NCBI RefSeq assembly: GCF_004005945.1
Contig: NZ_SACS01000003.1
Coordinates: 204,790 to 268,789, forward strand
Direction of reading: 5' to 3'
Source of the DNA: Rheinheimera riviphila
GTDB taxonomy: Bacteria > Pseudomonadota > Gammaproteobacteria > Enterobacterales > Alteromonadaceae
DNA length: 64,000 nucleotides
The position numbers and the translations under genes are program-made. The notes beneath the pieces are model-generated. The model did not search any database. It was not told the DNA's origin and worked only from the letters and a program-made list of their open reading frames with translations. Positions 30,710-40,396 of the stretch are shown piece by piece (position 1 is the stretch's first letter; each line of letters opens with the position of its first letter).

Positions 30710-31867
30710 TTAGTTCCCCGCCACAGCAACAGCAGCTGTTTCTTTAACCGGTGATTTTTCAGCAGGTTTATCCGACAGCACCTGATCCAGCGTGACCGCG
30801 GCGCCATCAACCAAGGCGCCATGTGGATGGCGTAAAACCTGATCGCCGATATTGATACCGGATAACAATTCCACTGTGCCCCAACGTGGGTCGCGCCCGC
30901 CGGTGGTCACTTTGACTTTTTTCAGTTTTTTGTCGACCAATTGCCAAACAAAACTATTGTCACCTTCCTGCACCAGCACCGATGGCGGAACCATCAGACT
31001 TTGCTGATTCGCCACCGCAATAAAACCTTCGGCGTATAAACCGGCGACTAAATCTTTTTTGTTATCAATTGCCACAAACAATTGCACCTGACGGGTATTT
31101 TCATTGGCAGCCGGATTAATCCGCTCCACCACACCGTCAAAACGTTGGTCCTGATAACCATTAATTTTGAAATTAACTGCTTGGCCAACTTTGACCTGCC
31201 CAACCTGATCCGCGGCAATAAAACCTTCAAACCGCATACTGGCCGGGTCAATCACCACCATCAAGGCTTTACCAATTTGTGCGGTATCACCGGCTGAGGT
31301 TTTACGGACCGACACCACACCAGCAAAAGGTGCGCGTACTGCCGTTCTGTCAAGCTGCTGACGTGCTTCAACCAGCCGGGCTTTGGCTGAAGCCAACTCC
31401 GATTGCGACTGATTGGCTTTAATTTCGGCCGATTCTAATAATTCGGCGGTGACTAAACCTTGTTTATTCAGCGACTGCATCCGACGCAGCTGCTTTGCCG
31501 CCTGATCGGAAGTTACAGCTGCTGAACGTTCCGCTTCTTGCGCTGACATCAATTTATCGCGGTAGGTGGTTTGATCCAGTTGCACCAACAACTCACCAGC
31601 TTTCACCAGATCGCCGTTGTCTTTCAGCACTTGCGTGACAATGCCGGACACTTCCGCATTGAGTTCGGCTTTAATCACCGGCTGCAATGAACCGGAAATC
31701 ATCGGCCCGCGGGATAAGTCGCCTTGTTGCAGCGAGAGCAGATCCGCAGCGACCAGCGACAAGGTCACTGGTTTTTCGTCTTTGGTTTCGGTTGATGGAG
31801 CAGATTCGCCGCAACCTTGTAGCAGGGCAAAAACCATCAGCGCTATAATTTTTGTTTGGTGTTTCAT
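30710..31867 (-). CDS. RND periplasmic adaptor (membrane fusion) lipoprotein
   Basis: Links the RND pump to an outer-membrane channel. From the ATG at 31867 the product is 385 residues with lipobox LQGC (MKHQTKIIALMVFALLQGC), so it is anchored to the inner membrane. Lipoyl halves (AELNAEVSGIVTQVLKDNGDLVKAGELLVQLD and TAVRAPFAGVVSVRKTSAGDTAQIG), an alpha-helical hairpin of about 60 residues, and beta-barrel and membrane-proximal domains follow in order. A TTG at 31885 is possible but adds residues before the signal peptide. It is the first gene of the two-gene pump operon. AT-rich DNA upstream (31868-32031) probably holds its promoter. Confidence 0.93.
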   Translation of the reverse strand: MKHQTKIIALMVFALLQGCGESAPSTETKDEKPVTLSLVAADLLSLQQGDLSRGPMISGSLQPVIKAELNAEVSGIVTQVLKDNGDLVKAGELLVQLDQTTYRDKLMSAQEAERSAAVTSDQAAKQLRRMQSLNKQGLVTAELLESAEIKANQSQSELASAKARLVEARQQLDRTAVRAPFAGVVSVRKTSAGDTAQIGKALMVVIDPASMRFEGFIAADQVGQVKVGQAVNFKINGYQDQRFDGVVERINPAANENTRQVQLFVAIDNKKDLVAGLYAEGFIAVANQQSLMVPPSVLVQEGDNSFVWQLVDKKLKKVKVTTGGRDPRWGTVELLSGINIGDQVLRHPHGALVDGAAVTLDQVLSDKPAEKSPVKETAAVAVAGN

Positions 31868-32031
31868 TAGAATATCCACTGGCAATGACTTATAGGAGTT
31901 ATATCTTATTCTGCCGAGTCTACGCTAATAATGAAACCAGTGATTCTGAAAAACGTAACAAGTTATGACAATGCTAATTATTCAATATATTCAGCAATTT
32001 AATTATTATCTATTAACATTCCAAGCCATAA

Positions 32032-33231
32032 CTACCGTGCCGTGGCTGAACAAGTTTTCGCCCGAGCCTGCACTGCAACATCGGGGAAATCACTAAACAC
32101 GCCGGAGATCCCCTGGCTGAATAACCACTGTAGATCTTGCGACAACGGAACTAAGGTTCCGTCGGCATTTTTGGTCAGATAATTGTCCTCGATGCGAAAG
32201 GTGTATGGATGGACTAACAATCCGGCCTGGCGGGCGTTGTTTACAACGCTGTGAAGGACCGGATTTTTTTCATCGATACCGCGGTATAAATTGCTGCGCC
32301 AGGGGCCAATACCATCGGCGTAACTGGCAAGTGCCTGCCAGCCTTGTGGCGTGAATAAATCGCCATAATGAAAGCCGGGTTGGCTCAGCGTGGGCAGCAT
32401 TTTAGCGACTTCAGCATGGGCGGGATGTGGCGATTGCTGTCCTCGCCAGTACACCACATCATAAGGCTCAGAAAAATTACCTTTTGGCAGCATGTAAGCC
32501 TGTTCGGTATCGCCGAGCAATTGGATCAACTGTATTTTTGTGTTGCTTGCGACGAGCTCACTGTCTGGCAGCAGCTGATGTTTTAACTGCCACAAATTCA
32601 ACATTTCAAACGACTGAATATAAATTTCGGCTGGCAGCATATCTTTATATTGCTGCAGCTGTGCCACTAACAAGGTGCTGAGATCGGTATGGATTGGCGA
32701 ACCATCCAGTCGGCTGCCAGCATGGGCAAAGTAGGTCGGATGTTTAGTTTCCAGATACAAACCCACTTGTCGACCGGTGGCGATCCGATGGCGCTGTAAC
32801 AACTGCAGGATTTCCGGTAATGTCACAAGATCAAACTGACCATCAAAAGCTGCACTTTGCGGGCGCAGTTGTGGCATCGATTCACGTGCTTTGATCCGTC
32901 GCAGTTCGGCCAGAGTAAAATCTTCACTAAACCAGCCTTCCTGCGCGATACCATCAATAATTTTTTGGGTCTTGCGGCTAGCGAATTCGGGGCGGCTGGC
33001 AATATCGGTACTGGTGCTGAGTTCGTTTTCGTGGCGACTAATCAACACGCCATCTTTGGTCGGGACTAAATCTGCTTCAATGATATCGGCGCCCTGCTCC
33101 AGCGCCCGCTGGTAAGCCGCCAGGCTATGCTCCGGCAAATAACCACTGGCGCCACGATGGGCAATGACTAATGGCCACTGTGGGCAAGCCGCAGCGACAT
33201 TAAAACTTAGCAGTAACAACAACCAACGCAT
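32032..33231 (-). CDS. glpQ: Periplasmic glycerophosphodiester phosphodiesterase GlpQ
   Basis: Hydrolyses glycerophosphodiesters to glycerol-3-phosphate plus alcohol in the periplasm. Signal peptide (MRWLLLLLSFNVAAA) precedes the GDPD barrel. The catalytic HRGASGYLPEHSLAAY, EADLVPTKDGVLISRHE and later LETKHP segments are present. At 399 residues it matches the GlpQ rather than the UgpQ type. ATG at 33231 has a GGAGG site. No glpT is adjacent, so glycerol-3-phosphate uptake is elsewhere. Confidence 0.92.
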   Translation of the reverse strand: MRWLLLLLSFNVAAACPQWPLVIAHRGASGYLPEHSLAAYQRALEQGADIIEADLVPTKDGVLISRHENELSTSTDIASRPEFASRKTQKIIDGIAQEGWFSEDFTLAELRRIKARESMPQLRPQSAAFDGQFDLVTLPEILQLLQRHRIATGRQVGLYLETKHPTYFAHAGSRLDGSPIHTDLSTLLVAQLQQYKDMLPAEIYIQSFEMLNLWQLKHQLLPDSELVASNTKIQLIQLLGDTEQAYMLPKGNFSEPYDVVYWRGQQSPHPAHAEVAKMLPTLSQPGFHYGDLFTPQGWQALASYADGIGPWRSNLYRGIDEKNPVLHSVVNNARQAGLLVHPYTFRIEDNYLTKNADGTLVPLSQDLQWLFSQGISGVFSDFPDVAVQARAKTCSATAR

Positions 33232-33316
33232 TTATACCTCCGGCTTTTAGCAACCAGAGCATAGGGTTGAAACATGACAAGGTTGTGACATTGAAGCCGC
33301 TGGCAGATAAGCGGGT

Positions 33317-33817
33317 CTACAAAGTTTTTTGCAGATATTGCGCTTGCTGACCGGTATAACTGGCTAGCAGTAATTGCTGCTCCGCTGTGGTGGTAGCAAG
33401 GGGCGCGAAGCCTTGTTGTTGCCAGTAAGAAGTTGAGTTTTGCACTGCAACGAGCGCTAAACAACAGAACTGCTTTGACAGCGCGTATTGTTCTGCTTGT
33501 TGCAACAAAGCTCTGGCTACACCCTGACCACGCGCATCACTGCTCACCGCCATATCATGTAAATACAGACAATCTGCAGCCGCAACCGGTTGAAAATCTT
33601 CAGCTAAAGCGCCGATTTTGCCAGCAGTGCTTGGATAGGTAAAAAGGTAACCCCAGAGTTTGTCCTGATACAGCGCGACCCAGCAGGTTTCGGCACAGTT
33701 TTTAAAACGAGTGACCACCACATCGGCAGGTTCAAATAACTCAGCGGCATAACAGCGGTCTTGCAGTTTGATCACCGCTGGTAAATCGGTGCTTTGCATC
33801 AGGCGAATCAACAACAT
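33317..33817 (-). CDS. GNAT-family N-acetyltransferase
   Basis: A 166-residue acyl-CoA transferase of the GNAT superfamily. The acetyl-CoA-binding loop appears as VSSDARGQGVARALLQQAEQYA, followed by the LVAVQNSTSYWQQQGF strand-helix typical of RimI-like members. The acceptor is unknown. The frame is open to a GTG at 33832, but that overlaps a hairpin. ATG at 33817 gives the usual MLLIRLMQ-type beginning. Confidence 0.85.
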   Translation of the reverse strand: MLLIRLMQSTDLPAVIKLQDRCYAAELFEPADVVVTRFKNCAETCWVALYQDKLWGYLFTYPSTAGKIGALAEDFQPVAAADCLYLHDMAVSSDARGQGVARALLQQAEQYALSKQFCCLALVAVQNSTSYWQQQGFAPLATTTAEQQLLLASYTGQQAQYLQKTL

Positions 33818-33826
33818 CAGTGATAA

Positions 33827-33844
33827 GCCCACTAAAAAGTGGGC
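33827..33844. terminator. Short hairpin between the small exported protein and GNAT genes
   Basis: GCCCACT (33827-33833) and AGTGGGC (33838-33844) around an AAAA loop. A run of T's lies on the plus-strand right side (TCCTTTTTT). It could end transcription of the small exported-protein gene on the minus strand only weakly, because TTATC follows. Confidence 0.45.
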
Positions 33845-33858
33845 AGGTCCTTTTTTGC

Positions 33859-34245
33859 TTAATCGAGGTTTTTCAGTAAGGTTTTGTCCAGTCCGTCAGC
33901 GGTTAACAGTTTAACCACGGCCTGGCAGTGATCCACAGTAAAATCACCTTCATTGATTTGCGCATTTAACGCGTTACGACGCTTTTTCACCACGTCGCTA
34001 ATGACACTGGCATCAATGCTGTTTTTGGTTTTGGCATCCAGTTTATCCAGCCATGGATACAAAGATTTTTCTGCATCATAAGCCGCGTGACGCACCGACG
34101 GATGAAAATCCTGGCAGGCATTCAGATTCAGCAAATAAAAGTTCAGATACCCGGCCACAGTCACCAGTTTATAGTCTTGATCAGCTGCCTGAACACTTGA
34201 TCCCATGCTGGCAGCCAGCAAGCCAGCAATAAACAACTTTTTCAT
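33859..34245 (-). CDS. Small exported protein of unknown function
   Basis: About 128 residues with a clear signal peptide (MKKLFIAGLLAASMGSSVQA) and a compact helical mature part with two cysteines (NACQDFHPSV and VDHCQAVV) that could form a disulfide. I recognise no family. The ATG at 34245 has GGGA eight bases upstream; an ATG at 34254 is also in frame. It lies 90 bases downstream of prpF on the same strand, but no functional link to propionate use is evident. Confidence 0.75.
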   Translation of the reverse strand: MKKLFIAGLLAASMGSSVQAADQDYKLVTVAGYLNFYLLNLNACQDFHPSVRHAAYDAEKSLYPWLDKLDAKTKNSIDASVISDVVKKRRNALNAQINEGDFTVDHCQAVVKLLTADGLDKTLLKNLD

Positions 34246-34334
34246 CTTATGCATCCCGCTGTGTTGAAAACTCTTTGTATCAATCTAAACAGAAAAATCT
34301 TAATTTGCAATCGACTGCGTTAAAAACCCCAACT

Positions 34335-35525
34335 TCAGGGTGAGCAAGCTGGCACTCGCACCCAACCTTCCATTAAAACGCGGGCACTTCGGCTCATGAT
34401 GGCCTTTTTCACCTGCCACTGGCCATCGACCATGGCCGCTTCGGCGCCAACCCGCAAGGTGCCTGATGGATGGCCAAACCTTACCGCAGTGCGCTCACCA
34501 CCGCCAGCCGCCAGATTCACCAACGTGCCCGGAATCGCCGCCGCAGTCCCAATCGCCACTGCCGCTGTGCCCATCATCGCATGATGCAGTTTACCCATCG
34601 ATAACGCCCGTACTGATAAATCGGTATCTGTCGCTGCAATCGCCTTACCGCTTGAAGACACATAAGCGGCCGGTGGCGCCACAAAGGCAATTTTAGGCGT
34701 ATGTTGCCGACTTTTTGCTTGCTCCAAATCGGTGATCAAGCCCATTTTTAATGCGCCATAAGCGCGGATGGTTTCAAATCTAGCCAGCGCGTTGACATCA
34801 CCATTGATGGCATCTTGCAGCTCAGTGCCGCTGTAACCGATATCTGCCGCATTAACAAAAATGGTTGGGATACCGGCGTTGATCATCGTTGCGGCAAAAG
34901 TGCCAATGCCCGGCACTTCCAGCTGATCCACGACATTGCCGGTTGGAAACATTGAACCGCCGGCGCCTTCTTCATCAGCGGCTGGGTCTAAAAACTCTAT
35001 CACCACTTCTGCAGCCGGGAACGTCACGCCATCTAATTCAAAATCACCAGTTTCCTGAACTTCACCGTTGGTCACAGGTACATGGGCAATAATGGTTTTT
35101 TGAATGTTGGCTTGCCAAATTCTGACCGTGCAAATACCATTTTGTGGAATACGTGTGGCATCGACTAAACCATTGCTGATGGCAAAAGATCCAACAGCAG
35201 CAGTTAAATTGCCGCAGTTGCCGCTCCAATCAATAAAGGCTTTGTCGATGGCGACCTGGCCAAACAAATAGTCGACATCATGATCGGCTTTACTGCTTTT
35301 GCTTAAAATCACCGTTTTACTGGTGCTTGATGTCGCGCCGCCCATGCCATCGGTATGTTTGCCGTAAGGATCCGGGCTGCCGATCACCCGCAGTAATAAC
35401 TGATCACGCGCTTCACCCGGCAGTTGCGCCGCTTGCGGTAAATCGGTGAGATTAAAAAACACACCTTTACTGGTGCCACCGCGCATATAAGTGGCGGCAA
35501 TTTTGAGTTGTGGGGCAAAAGTCAT
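34335..35525 (-). CDS. prpF: 2-methylaconitate isomerase PrpF
   Basis: A 396-residue diaminopimelate-epimerase-fold protein that works with AcnD, isomerising its 2-methylaconitate product to the form that the next aconitase hydrates. PrpF hallmarks: the opening YMRGGTSKGVFFNLTDLP, SGNCGNLTAAVGSFAI, and the C-terminal GGERTAVRFGHPSGTLRV. It is the last gene of the methylcitrate operon, 57 bases after acnD. The AcnD/PrpF pair replaces PrpD, as in Shewanella. Confidence 0.95.
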   Translation of the reverse strand: MTFAPQLKIAATYMRGGTSKGVFFNLTDLPQAAQLPGEARDQLLLRVIGSPDPYGKHTDGMGGATSSTSKTVILSKSSKADHDVDYLFGQVAIDKAFIDWSGNCGNLTAAVGSFAISNGLVDATRIPQNGICTVRIWQANIQKTIIAHVPVTNGEVQETGDFELDGVTFPAAEVVIEFLDPAADEEGAGGSMFPTGNVVDQLEVPGIGTFAATMINAGIPTIFVNAADIGYSGTELQDAINGDVNALARFETIRAYGALKMGLITDLEQAKSRQHTPKIAFVAPPAAYVSSSGKAIAATDTDLSVRALSMGKLHHAMMGTAAVAIGTAAAIPGTLVNLAAGGGERTAVRFGHPSGTLRVGAEAAMVDGQWQVKKAIMSRSARVLMEGWVRVPACSP

Positions 35526-35582
35526 GATTGTTCCTGATTTAGCTGGTTAAAAGAAGCCGGTGTCATCACCGGCTTCAACCCA

Positions 35583-38183
35583 TCATTCATTGCTCTGACC
35601 AAGGAAGTCTTTGGCAAACCGTTGCAACACACCGCCAGCATCGTAAATCGACACTTCTTCGGCGGTATCTAAGCGGCAAGTCACCGGCACTTGCAGCGTT
35701 TCACCATCGCGGCGATGAATAACCAGAGTCAGATCCGCTCTTGGAATACGCTCGCCGAGCACATCATATGATTCAGTACCATCAAGGCTCAAAGTCTGGC
35801 GATTGACACCGGCTTTAAACTCCAGCGGTAACACGCCCATCCCGACTAAATTCGTGCGGTGAATACGCTCAAAGCCTTCGGCAACAATGGCTTCAACTCC
35901 GGCTAAGCGCACGCCTTTGGCCGCCCAGTCCCGCGATGAACCCTGACCATAATCAGCACCGGCGATGATAATCAGCGGCTGTTTACGCTCCATATATTGC
36001 TCAATCGCTTCCCACATCCGCGTCACCACGCCTTGCGGCTCGACCCGGGTTAACGAGCCTTGTTTGATTTTGCCATCAACCACCGCCATTTCATTGATCA
36101 GTTTCGGATTAGCAAACGTAGCGCGCTGTGCGGTTAAGTGATCGCCACGGTGAGTGGCGTAGGAATTGAAGTCTTCTTCCGGCAAGCCCATTTTGTGCAG
36201 ATATTCACCAGCAGCGCTGTCGAGCATAATGGCGTTCGACGGTGACAAATGGTCGGTAGTGATGTTATCGCCAAGCACCGCCAGCGGCAGCATGCCTTTC
36301 AGTGAACGCGCGCCTGCAAGTGCACCTTCCCAATAAGGTGGCCGGCGAATATAGGTACTTTGACCGCGCCAGTCATATAAAGGGCTGATTTTCTCGCCAA
36401 AATCGACCGATACCGCAAACATCGGCTCATAGACTTTACGATATTGTTCAGGTTTGACGCTGCTCGCCACCACCGCATCAATTTCAGCGTCGGTTGGCCA
36501 AATATCTTTTAAGCGAATTTCGCGACCATCAGCAGCAATACCCAGCACATCTTTTTCGATATCAAAGCGGATAGTTCCGGCAATGGCATAAGCCACCACC
36601 AAGGCAGGAGAAGCTAAAAACGCTTGCTTGGCATAAGGGTGAATACGACCGTCAAAGTTGCGGTTACCGGACAGCACGGCAGTGGCGTATAAATCGCGGT
36701 CGATCACTTCTTGCTGAATAACCGGATCTAAAGCGCCACTCATGCCATTACAAGTAGTACAGGCAAAACCAACGATGCCAAAGCCTAAGGCTTCTAAATC
36801 GGTCAGTAAACTGGCTTCTTTTAAATAGAGTTCCACCGCTTTTGAGCCAGGCGCTAACGAGCTTTTCACCCATGGCTTGCGGTTTAACCCCAGTTTATGT
36901 GCATTGCGTGCCAATAAACCGGCCGCAATGACGTTGCGTGGGTTACTGGTATTGGTACAGCTGGTAATAGCAGCAATAATCACTGCTCCATCCGGCATCA
37001 GACCTGGCTCGTTTTCGACCACACCACTGATGCCTTTGGCGGCAAGTTCAGTGGTGGCGACCCGGGCATGCGGGTTAGACGGCCCGGCGATATTACGCAC
37101 CACACTGGATAAATCAAACCTCAGCACCCGCGGATACTCGGCCGTTGTTAAGCTGTCCGCCCACAGACCTGCAGTTTTAGCGTAGGTTTCAACCAGTTTC
37201 ACCTGCGCCGCTTCCCGACCGGTCAGGGTTAAATAATCCAAAGTTTGCTGGTCGATATAAAACATCGCCGCCGTAGCGCCATATTCCGGCGTCATATTGG
37301 AAATGGTGGCGCGGTCGCCGAGACTTAAACTGTTGGCGCCTTCACCAAAAAACTCTAAGTAGCTCGACACTACTTTTTGCTTGCGTAAAAACTCGGTCAG
37401 CGCCAGCACGAGATCAGTTGCCTGAATGCCAGGCTGCACTTTACCGGTCAGCTCCACACCAATAATATCCGGCAACCGCATCCACGAAGCACGGCCGAGC
37501 ATCACACTCTCCGCTTCCAAACCGCCGACGCCAATGGCAATCACGCCTAAAGCATCCACATGCGGTGTGTGACTGTCAGTGCCAACCAAGGTATCCGGGA
37601 ACGCCACGCCATCGATGGCATGGATCACCGGCGACATCCGTTCCAGGTTGATCTGGTGCATGATGCCGTTGCCTGGCGGGATCACATCCACATTTTTAAA
37701 GGCTTTTTTGGTCCAGTTGATAAAGTGAAACCGGTCGTCATTGCGACGGTCTTCAATAGCGCGGTTTTTCTCAAAAGCGTCTGGCTCGAAACCGCCGTGC
37801 TCCACCGCTAATGAGTGATCGACAATCAGCTGCGTTGGCACGACCGGGTTCACTTTGGCCGGATCACCGCCCATTAAGGCGATGGCATCACGCAGGCCAG
37901 CTAAATCGACCAATGCCGTTTGACCCAGAATGTCATGGCAAACCACGCGGGCCGGAAACCAGGGGAAATCTAATTCTTGTTTACGCTCAATCAGCTGGCC
38001 TAAATAGGCGTTCAACTGCGCCGGATCAGCACGGCGTACCAGGTTTTCGGCGTGGACGCGACTGGTATAAGGCAGCGTTTCCCAGGCGCCTGGCTTGATG
38101 CTATTGACCGCTTCGCGCGCATCAAAATAGTCATAGGAGGTGCCGGCAAGCGGCTTACGGAAATTGGTGTTTAAATTGGTCAT
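35583..38183 (-). CDS. acnD: Fe/S-dependent 2-methylcitrate dehydratase AcnD
   Basis: An aconitase-family enzyme that dehydrates 2-methylcitrate to 2-methylaconitate in the propionate-degrading methylcitrate cycle. The three cluster cysteines are in the AITSCTNTSNP and FACTTCNGMSGAL segments. TDSHTPHVDALG and the swivel-domain GADYGQGSSRDWAAKG are intact. The frame extends to 38225, but the ATG at 38183 begins MTNLNTNFRKPLAGTSYDYFDAR, as in the family, giving 866 residues. It lies between prpC and prpF. Confidence 0.95.
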   Translation of the reverse strand: MTNLNTNFRKPLAGTSYDYFDAREAVNSIKPGAWETLPYTSRVHAENLVRRADPAQLNAYLGQLIERKQELDFPWFPARVVCHDILGQTALVDLAGLRDAIALMGGDPAKVNPVVPTQLIVDHSLAVEHGGFEPDAFEKNRAIEDRRNDDRFHFINWTKKAFKNVDVIPPGNGIMHQINLERMSPVIHAIDGVAFPDTLVGTDSHTPHVDALGVIAIGVGGLEAESVMLGRASWMRLPDIIGVELTGKVQPGIQATDLVLALTEFLRKQKVVSSYLEFFGEGANSLSLGDRATISNMTPEYGATAAMFYIDQQTLDYLTLTGREAAQVKLVETYAKTAGLWADSLTTAEYPRVLRFDLSSVVRNIAGPSNPHARVATTELAAKGISGVVENEPGLMPDGAVIIAAITSCTNTSNPRNVIAAGLLARNAHKLGLNRKPWVKSSLAPGSKAVELYLKEASLLTDLEALGFGIVGFACTTCNGMSGALDPVIQQEVIDRDLYATAVLSGNRNFDGRIHPYAKQAFLASPALVVAYAIAGTIRFDIEKDVLGIAADGREIRLKDIWPTDAEIDAVVASSVKPEQYRKVYEPMFAVSVDFGEKISPLYDWRGQSTYIRRPPYWEGALAGARSLKGMLPLAVLGDNITTDHLSPSNAIMLDSAAGEYLHKMGLPEEDFNSYATHRGDHLTAQRATFANPKLINEMAVVDGKIKQGSLTRVEPQGVVTRMWEAIEQYMERKQPLIIIAGADYGQGSSRDWAAKGVRLAGVEAIVAEGFERIHRTNLVGMGVLPLEFKAGVNRQTLSLDGTESYDVLGERIPRADLTLVIHRRDGETLQVPVTCRLDTAEEVSIYDAGGVLQRFAKDFLGQSNE

Positions 38184-38263
38184 GGGTATGCACTCTGCAA
38201 AAGCATTCAAGGGATGCGGTTGCATCCCTTATTCAAACTATTTTACTCCGACTAAGCCGCGAC

Positions 38264-39394
38264 TTAACCGCGGCTGTCGATTGGTGCGACTTCACGTGGC
38301 TCAACACCGGTGTATTCGGCGCTTGGCCGGATAATCCGATTGTCAGCGCGTTGCTCCATCACGTGGGCGGCCCAACCGGTTAAACGGGAGCAGACAAAAA
38401 TCGGCGTAAACAATTTGGTTGGAATACCCATGTAGTTGTAGGCCGAAGCGTGGAAAAAGTCTGCGTTACAGAACAGTTTTTTCTCGCGCCACATCACCGC
38501 TTCGCAGCGCACAGACACATCGTACAAGCGAGTGTCGCCATTAGCGGCAGCAAGTTGCTCAGACCAGGCTTTGATCACAGCATTACGTGGATCAGATTCA
38601 GCATAAATAGCATGGCCAAAACCCATAATTTTATCTTTACGTGCCAGCATGCCCATTAAAGTTTCTTCGGCATGATCCGGGTTTTGCATGTGTTCAATCA
38701 GTTCCATCGCCGCTTCATTGGCGCCACCGTGCAGTGGACCGCGCAGTGAGCCAATAGCGCCGGTGATACAAGAATGCATATCAGACAAAGTCGAAGCGCA
38801 AACACGGGCAGTAAAGGTTGAAGCGTTAAATTCGTGCTCAGCGTACAAAATCAGCGAGGCTTGCATCACGGTGGTGTGCAGCGCTGATGGTTTTTCACCG
38901 TGTAAAGTCCACAGGAACTGTTCAGCAACTGAATCGGCGTCGGTTTCAACACTGATGCGTTTGCCGTGGTGACTAAAGTTGTACCAGTAGTTAATCAGGC
39001 CTGGGAAAATCGCCAGCATGCGATCAGTGGCATCTTGTTGGTCGTTGAAATTGTGTTCAGTTTCTAAATTCCCCAGCATCGAGCAGCCGGTACGCATCAC
39101 GTCCATCGGATGGGCAGACGCCGGAATACGTTCCAGCACTTCTTTGAGTGCGCTTGGCAGGCTGCGCATGGCTTTGAGTTTAGTTTTATAAGCGGCAAGT
39201 TCGGCGGAGGTTGGTAACTCGCCTTTGAGGATTAAATATGCGACTTCTTCAAATTCGCATTTAGCCGCTAAGTCTTTGACGTCATAACCGCGGTACGTCA
39301 GGCCTGAACCTGTTTTTCCGACAGTTGATAAAGCGGTTTTACCGGCGATCTGGCCGCGTAAACCGGCGCCTGTTAATTGTTTTGCGTTTGCCAT
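38264..39394 (-). CDS. prpC: 2-methylcitrate synthase PrpC
   Basis: Condenses propionyl-CoA with oxaloacetate, the first committed step of the methylcitrate cycle. The 376 residues show the citrate-synthase fold with SLRGPLHGGANEAAME (active-site His), KIMGFGHAIYAESDPR (second His) and the conserved late arginine region. ATG at 39394 has GGAG seven bases upstream and begins MANAKQLTGAGLRGQ. The methylcitrate rather than citrate role is inferred from its place between prpB and acnD. Confidence 0.95.
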   Translation of the reverse strand: MANAKQLTGAGLRGQIAGKTALSTVGKTGSGLTYRGYDVKDLAAKCEFEEVAYLILKGELPTSAELAAYKTKLKAMRSLPSALKEVLERIPASAHPMDVMRTGCSMLGNLETEHNFNDQQDATDRMLAIFPGLINYWYNFSHHGKRISVETDADSVAEQFLWTLHGEKPSALHTTVMQASLILYAEHEFNASTFTARVCASTLSDMHSCITGAIGSLRGPLHGGANEAAMELIEHMQNPDHAEETLMGMLARKDKIMGFGHAIYAESDPRNAVIKAWSEQLAAANGDTRLYDVSVRCEAVMWREKKLFCNADFFHASAYNYMGIPTKLFTPIFVCSRLTGWAAHVMEQRADNRIIRPSAEYTGVEPREVAPIDSRG

Positions 39395-39495
39395 GGTGTT
39401 CTCCAACGAAAATTTAAGATGAAAAATTATTCTCGAAGGCAGGCACAGAGGTAGCTGCGAGTCCTGCGTTCGGTATCAATTGATGCAATGTGCGG

Positions 39496-40383
39496 TTATT
39501 TGTTTTTATTTTCCGCAAACAACGCATCCAGCTTTTGTTCATAGCTGTGATAATTCAGGAAATCATAAAGTTCCATCCGGGTCTGCATGCTGTCGATCAC
39601 CGCTTTTTGGTCACCGTCATCCAGCAAATGCTGATACACGTTTAACGCCGCTTTATTCATCGCCCGGAAGGCACTCAATGGGTACAACACCATCTGCACG
39701 CCAACATCCGCAAGTTCTTTTTTGTTGAATAAAGGCGTCTGACCGAATTCGGTGATATTGGCCAGCACCGGCACTTTGATCACAGCGGTAAATGCCTGGT
39801 ACTGCTCCAGCGTATAGACAGCTTCGGCGAAAATAGCATCGGCACCGGCTTCAACACAGGCTTGTGCCCGTTCAATCGCCGCTTGCAGGCCTTGTTGTTG
39901 CAGCGCATCGGTGCGCGCCATAATGAAAAAATTCTCGTCCGTTCTGGCATCAACCGAAGCTTTCACCCGGTCGACCATTTCCGCTAATGAAACAATTTCT
40001 TTGTTCGGACGGTGACCACAACGTTTTTGCATCACCTGATCTTCGATATGAAAACCGGCCGCACCAGCGCGGGTCATGTCTTTTACCGTGCGGGCAATAT
40101 TAAAAGCGCCACCCCAGCCCGTATCGGCATCCACTAACAAAGGCACTGAAGTCGCGCCGGTGATGCGGCGAATGTCTTCACAAACGTCGTTTAAAGAGGT
40201 CATGCCTAAATCCGGCAAACCAAAAGAGGCATTGGCCACGCCAGCACCTGACAGATACAAGGCCTGATGCCCGACCCGCTCCGCCATCATCGCGGTGTAA
40301 GCGTTAATGGTGCCTACCAGCTGCAATGGGTTGTTTGCTGCAATAGCCTGACGTAATTTCAGACCGGCGCTATGAGTTGCCAT
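39496..40383 (-). CDS. prpB: 2-methylisocitrate lyase PrpB
   Basis: Cleaves 2-methylisocitrate to pyruvate and succinate, closing the cycle. The 295-residue PEP-mutase-family barrel has [13 protein letters not shown], the [18 protein letters not shown] loop bearing the catalytic cysteine, and [13 protein letters not shown] at 40383 has AGGGGAA upstream and starts [13 protein letters not shown]. The open frame upstream to 40467 is only the tandem repeat read in this frame (LILSN x3), not real protein. Confidence 0.95.
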   Translation of the reverse strand: MATHSAGLKLRQAIAANNPLQLVGTINAYTAMMAERVGHQALYLSGAGVANASFGLPDLGMTSLNDVCEDIRRITGATSVPLLVDADTGWGGAFNIARTVKDMTRAGAAGFHIEDQVMQKRCGHRPNKEIVSLAEMVDRVKASVDARTDENFFIMARTDALQQQGLQAAIERAQACVEAGADAIFAEAVYTLEQYQAFTAVIKVPVLANITEFGQTPLFNKKELADVGVQMVLYPLSAFRAMNKAALNVYQHLLDDGDQKAVIDSMQTRMELYDFLNYHSYEQKLDALFAENKNK

Positions 40384-40396
40384 GTGAGTTCCCCTG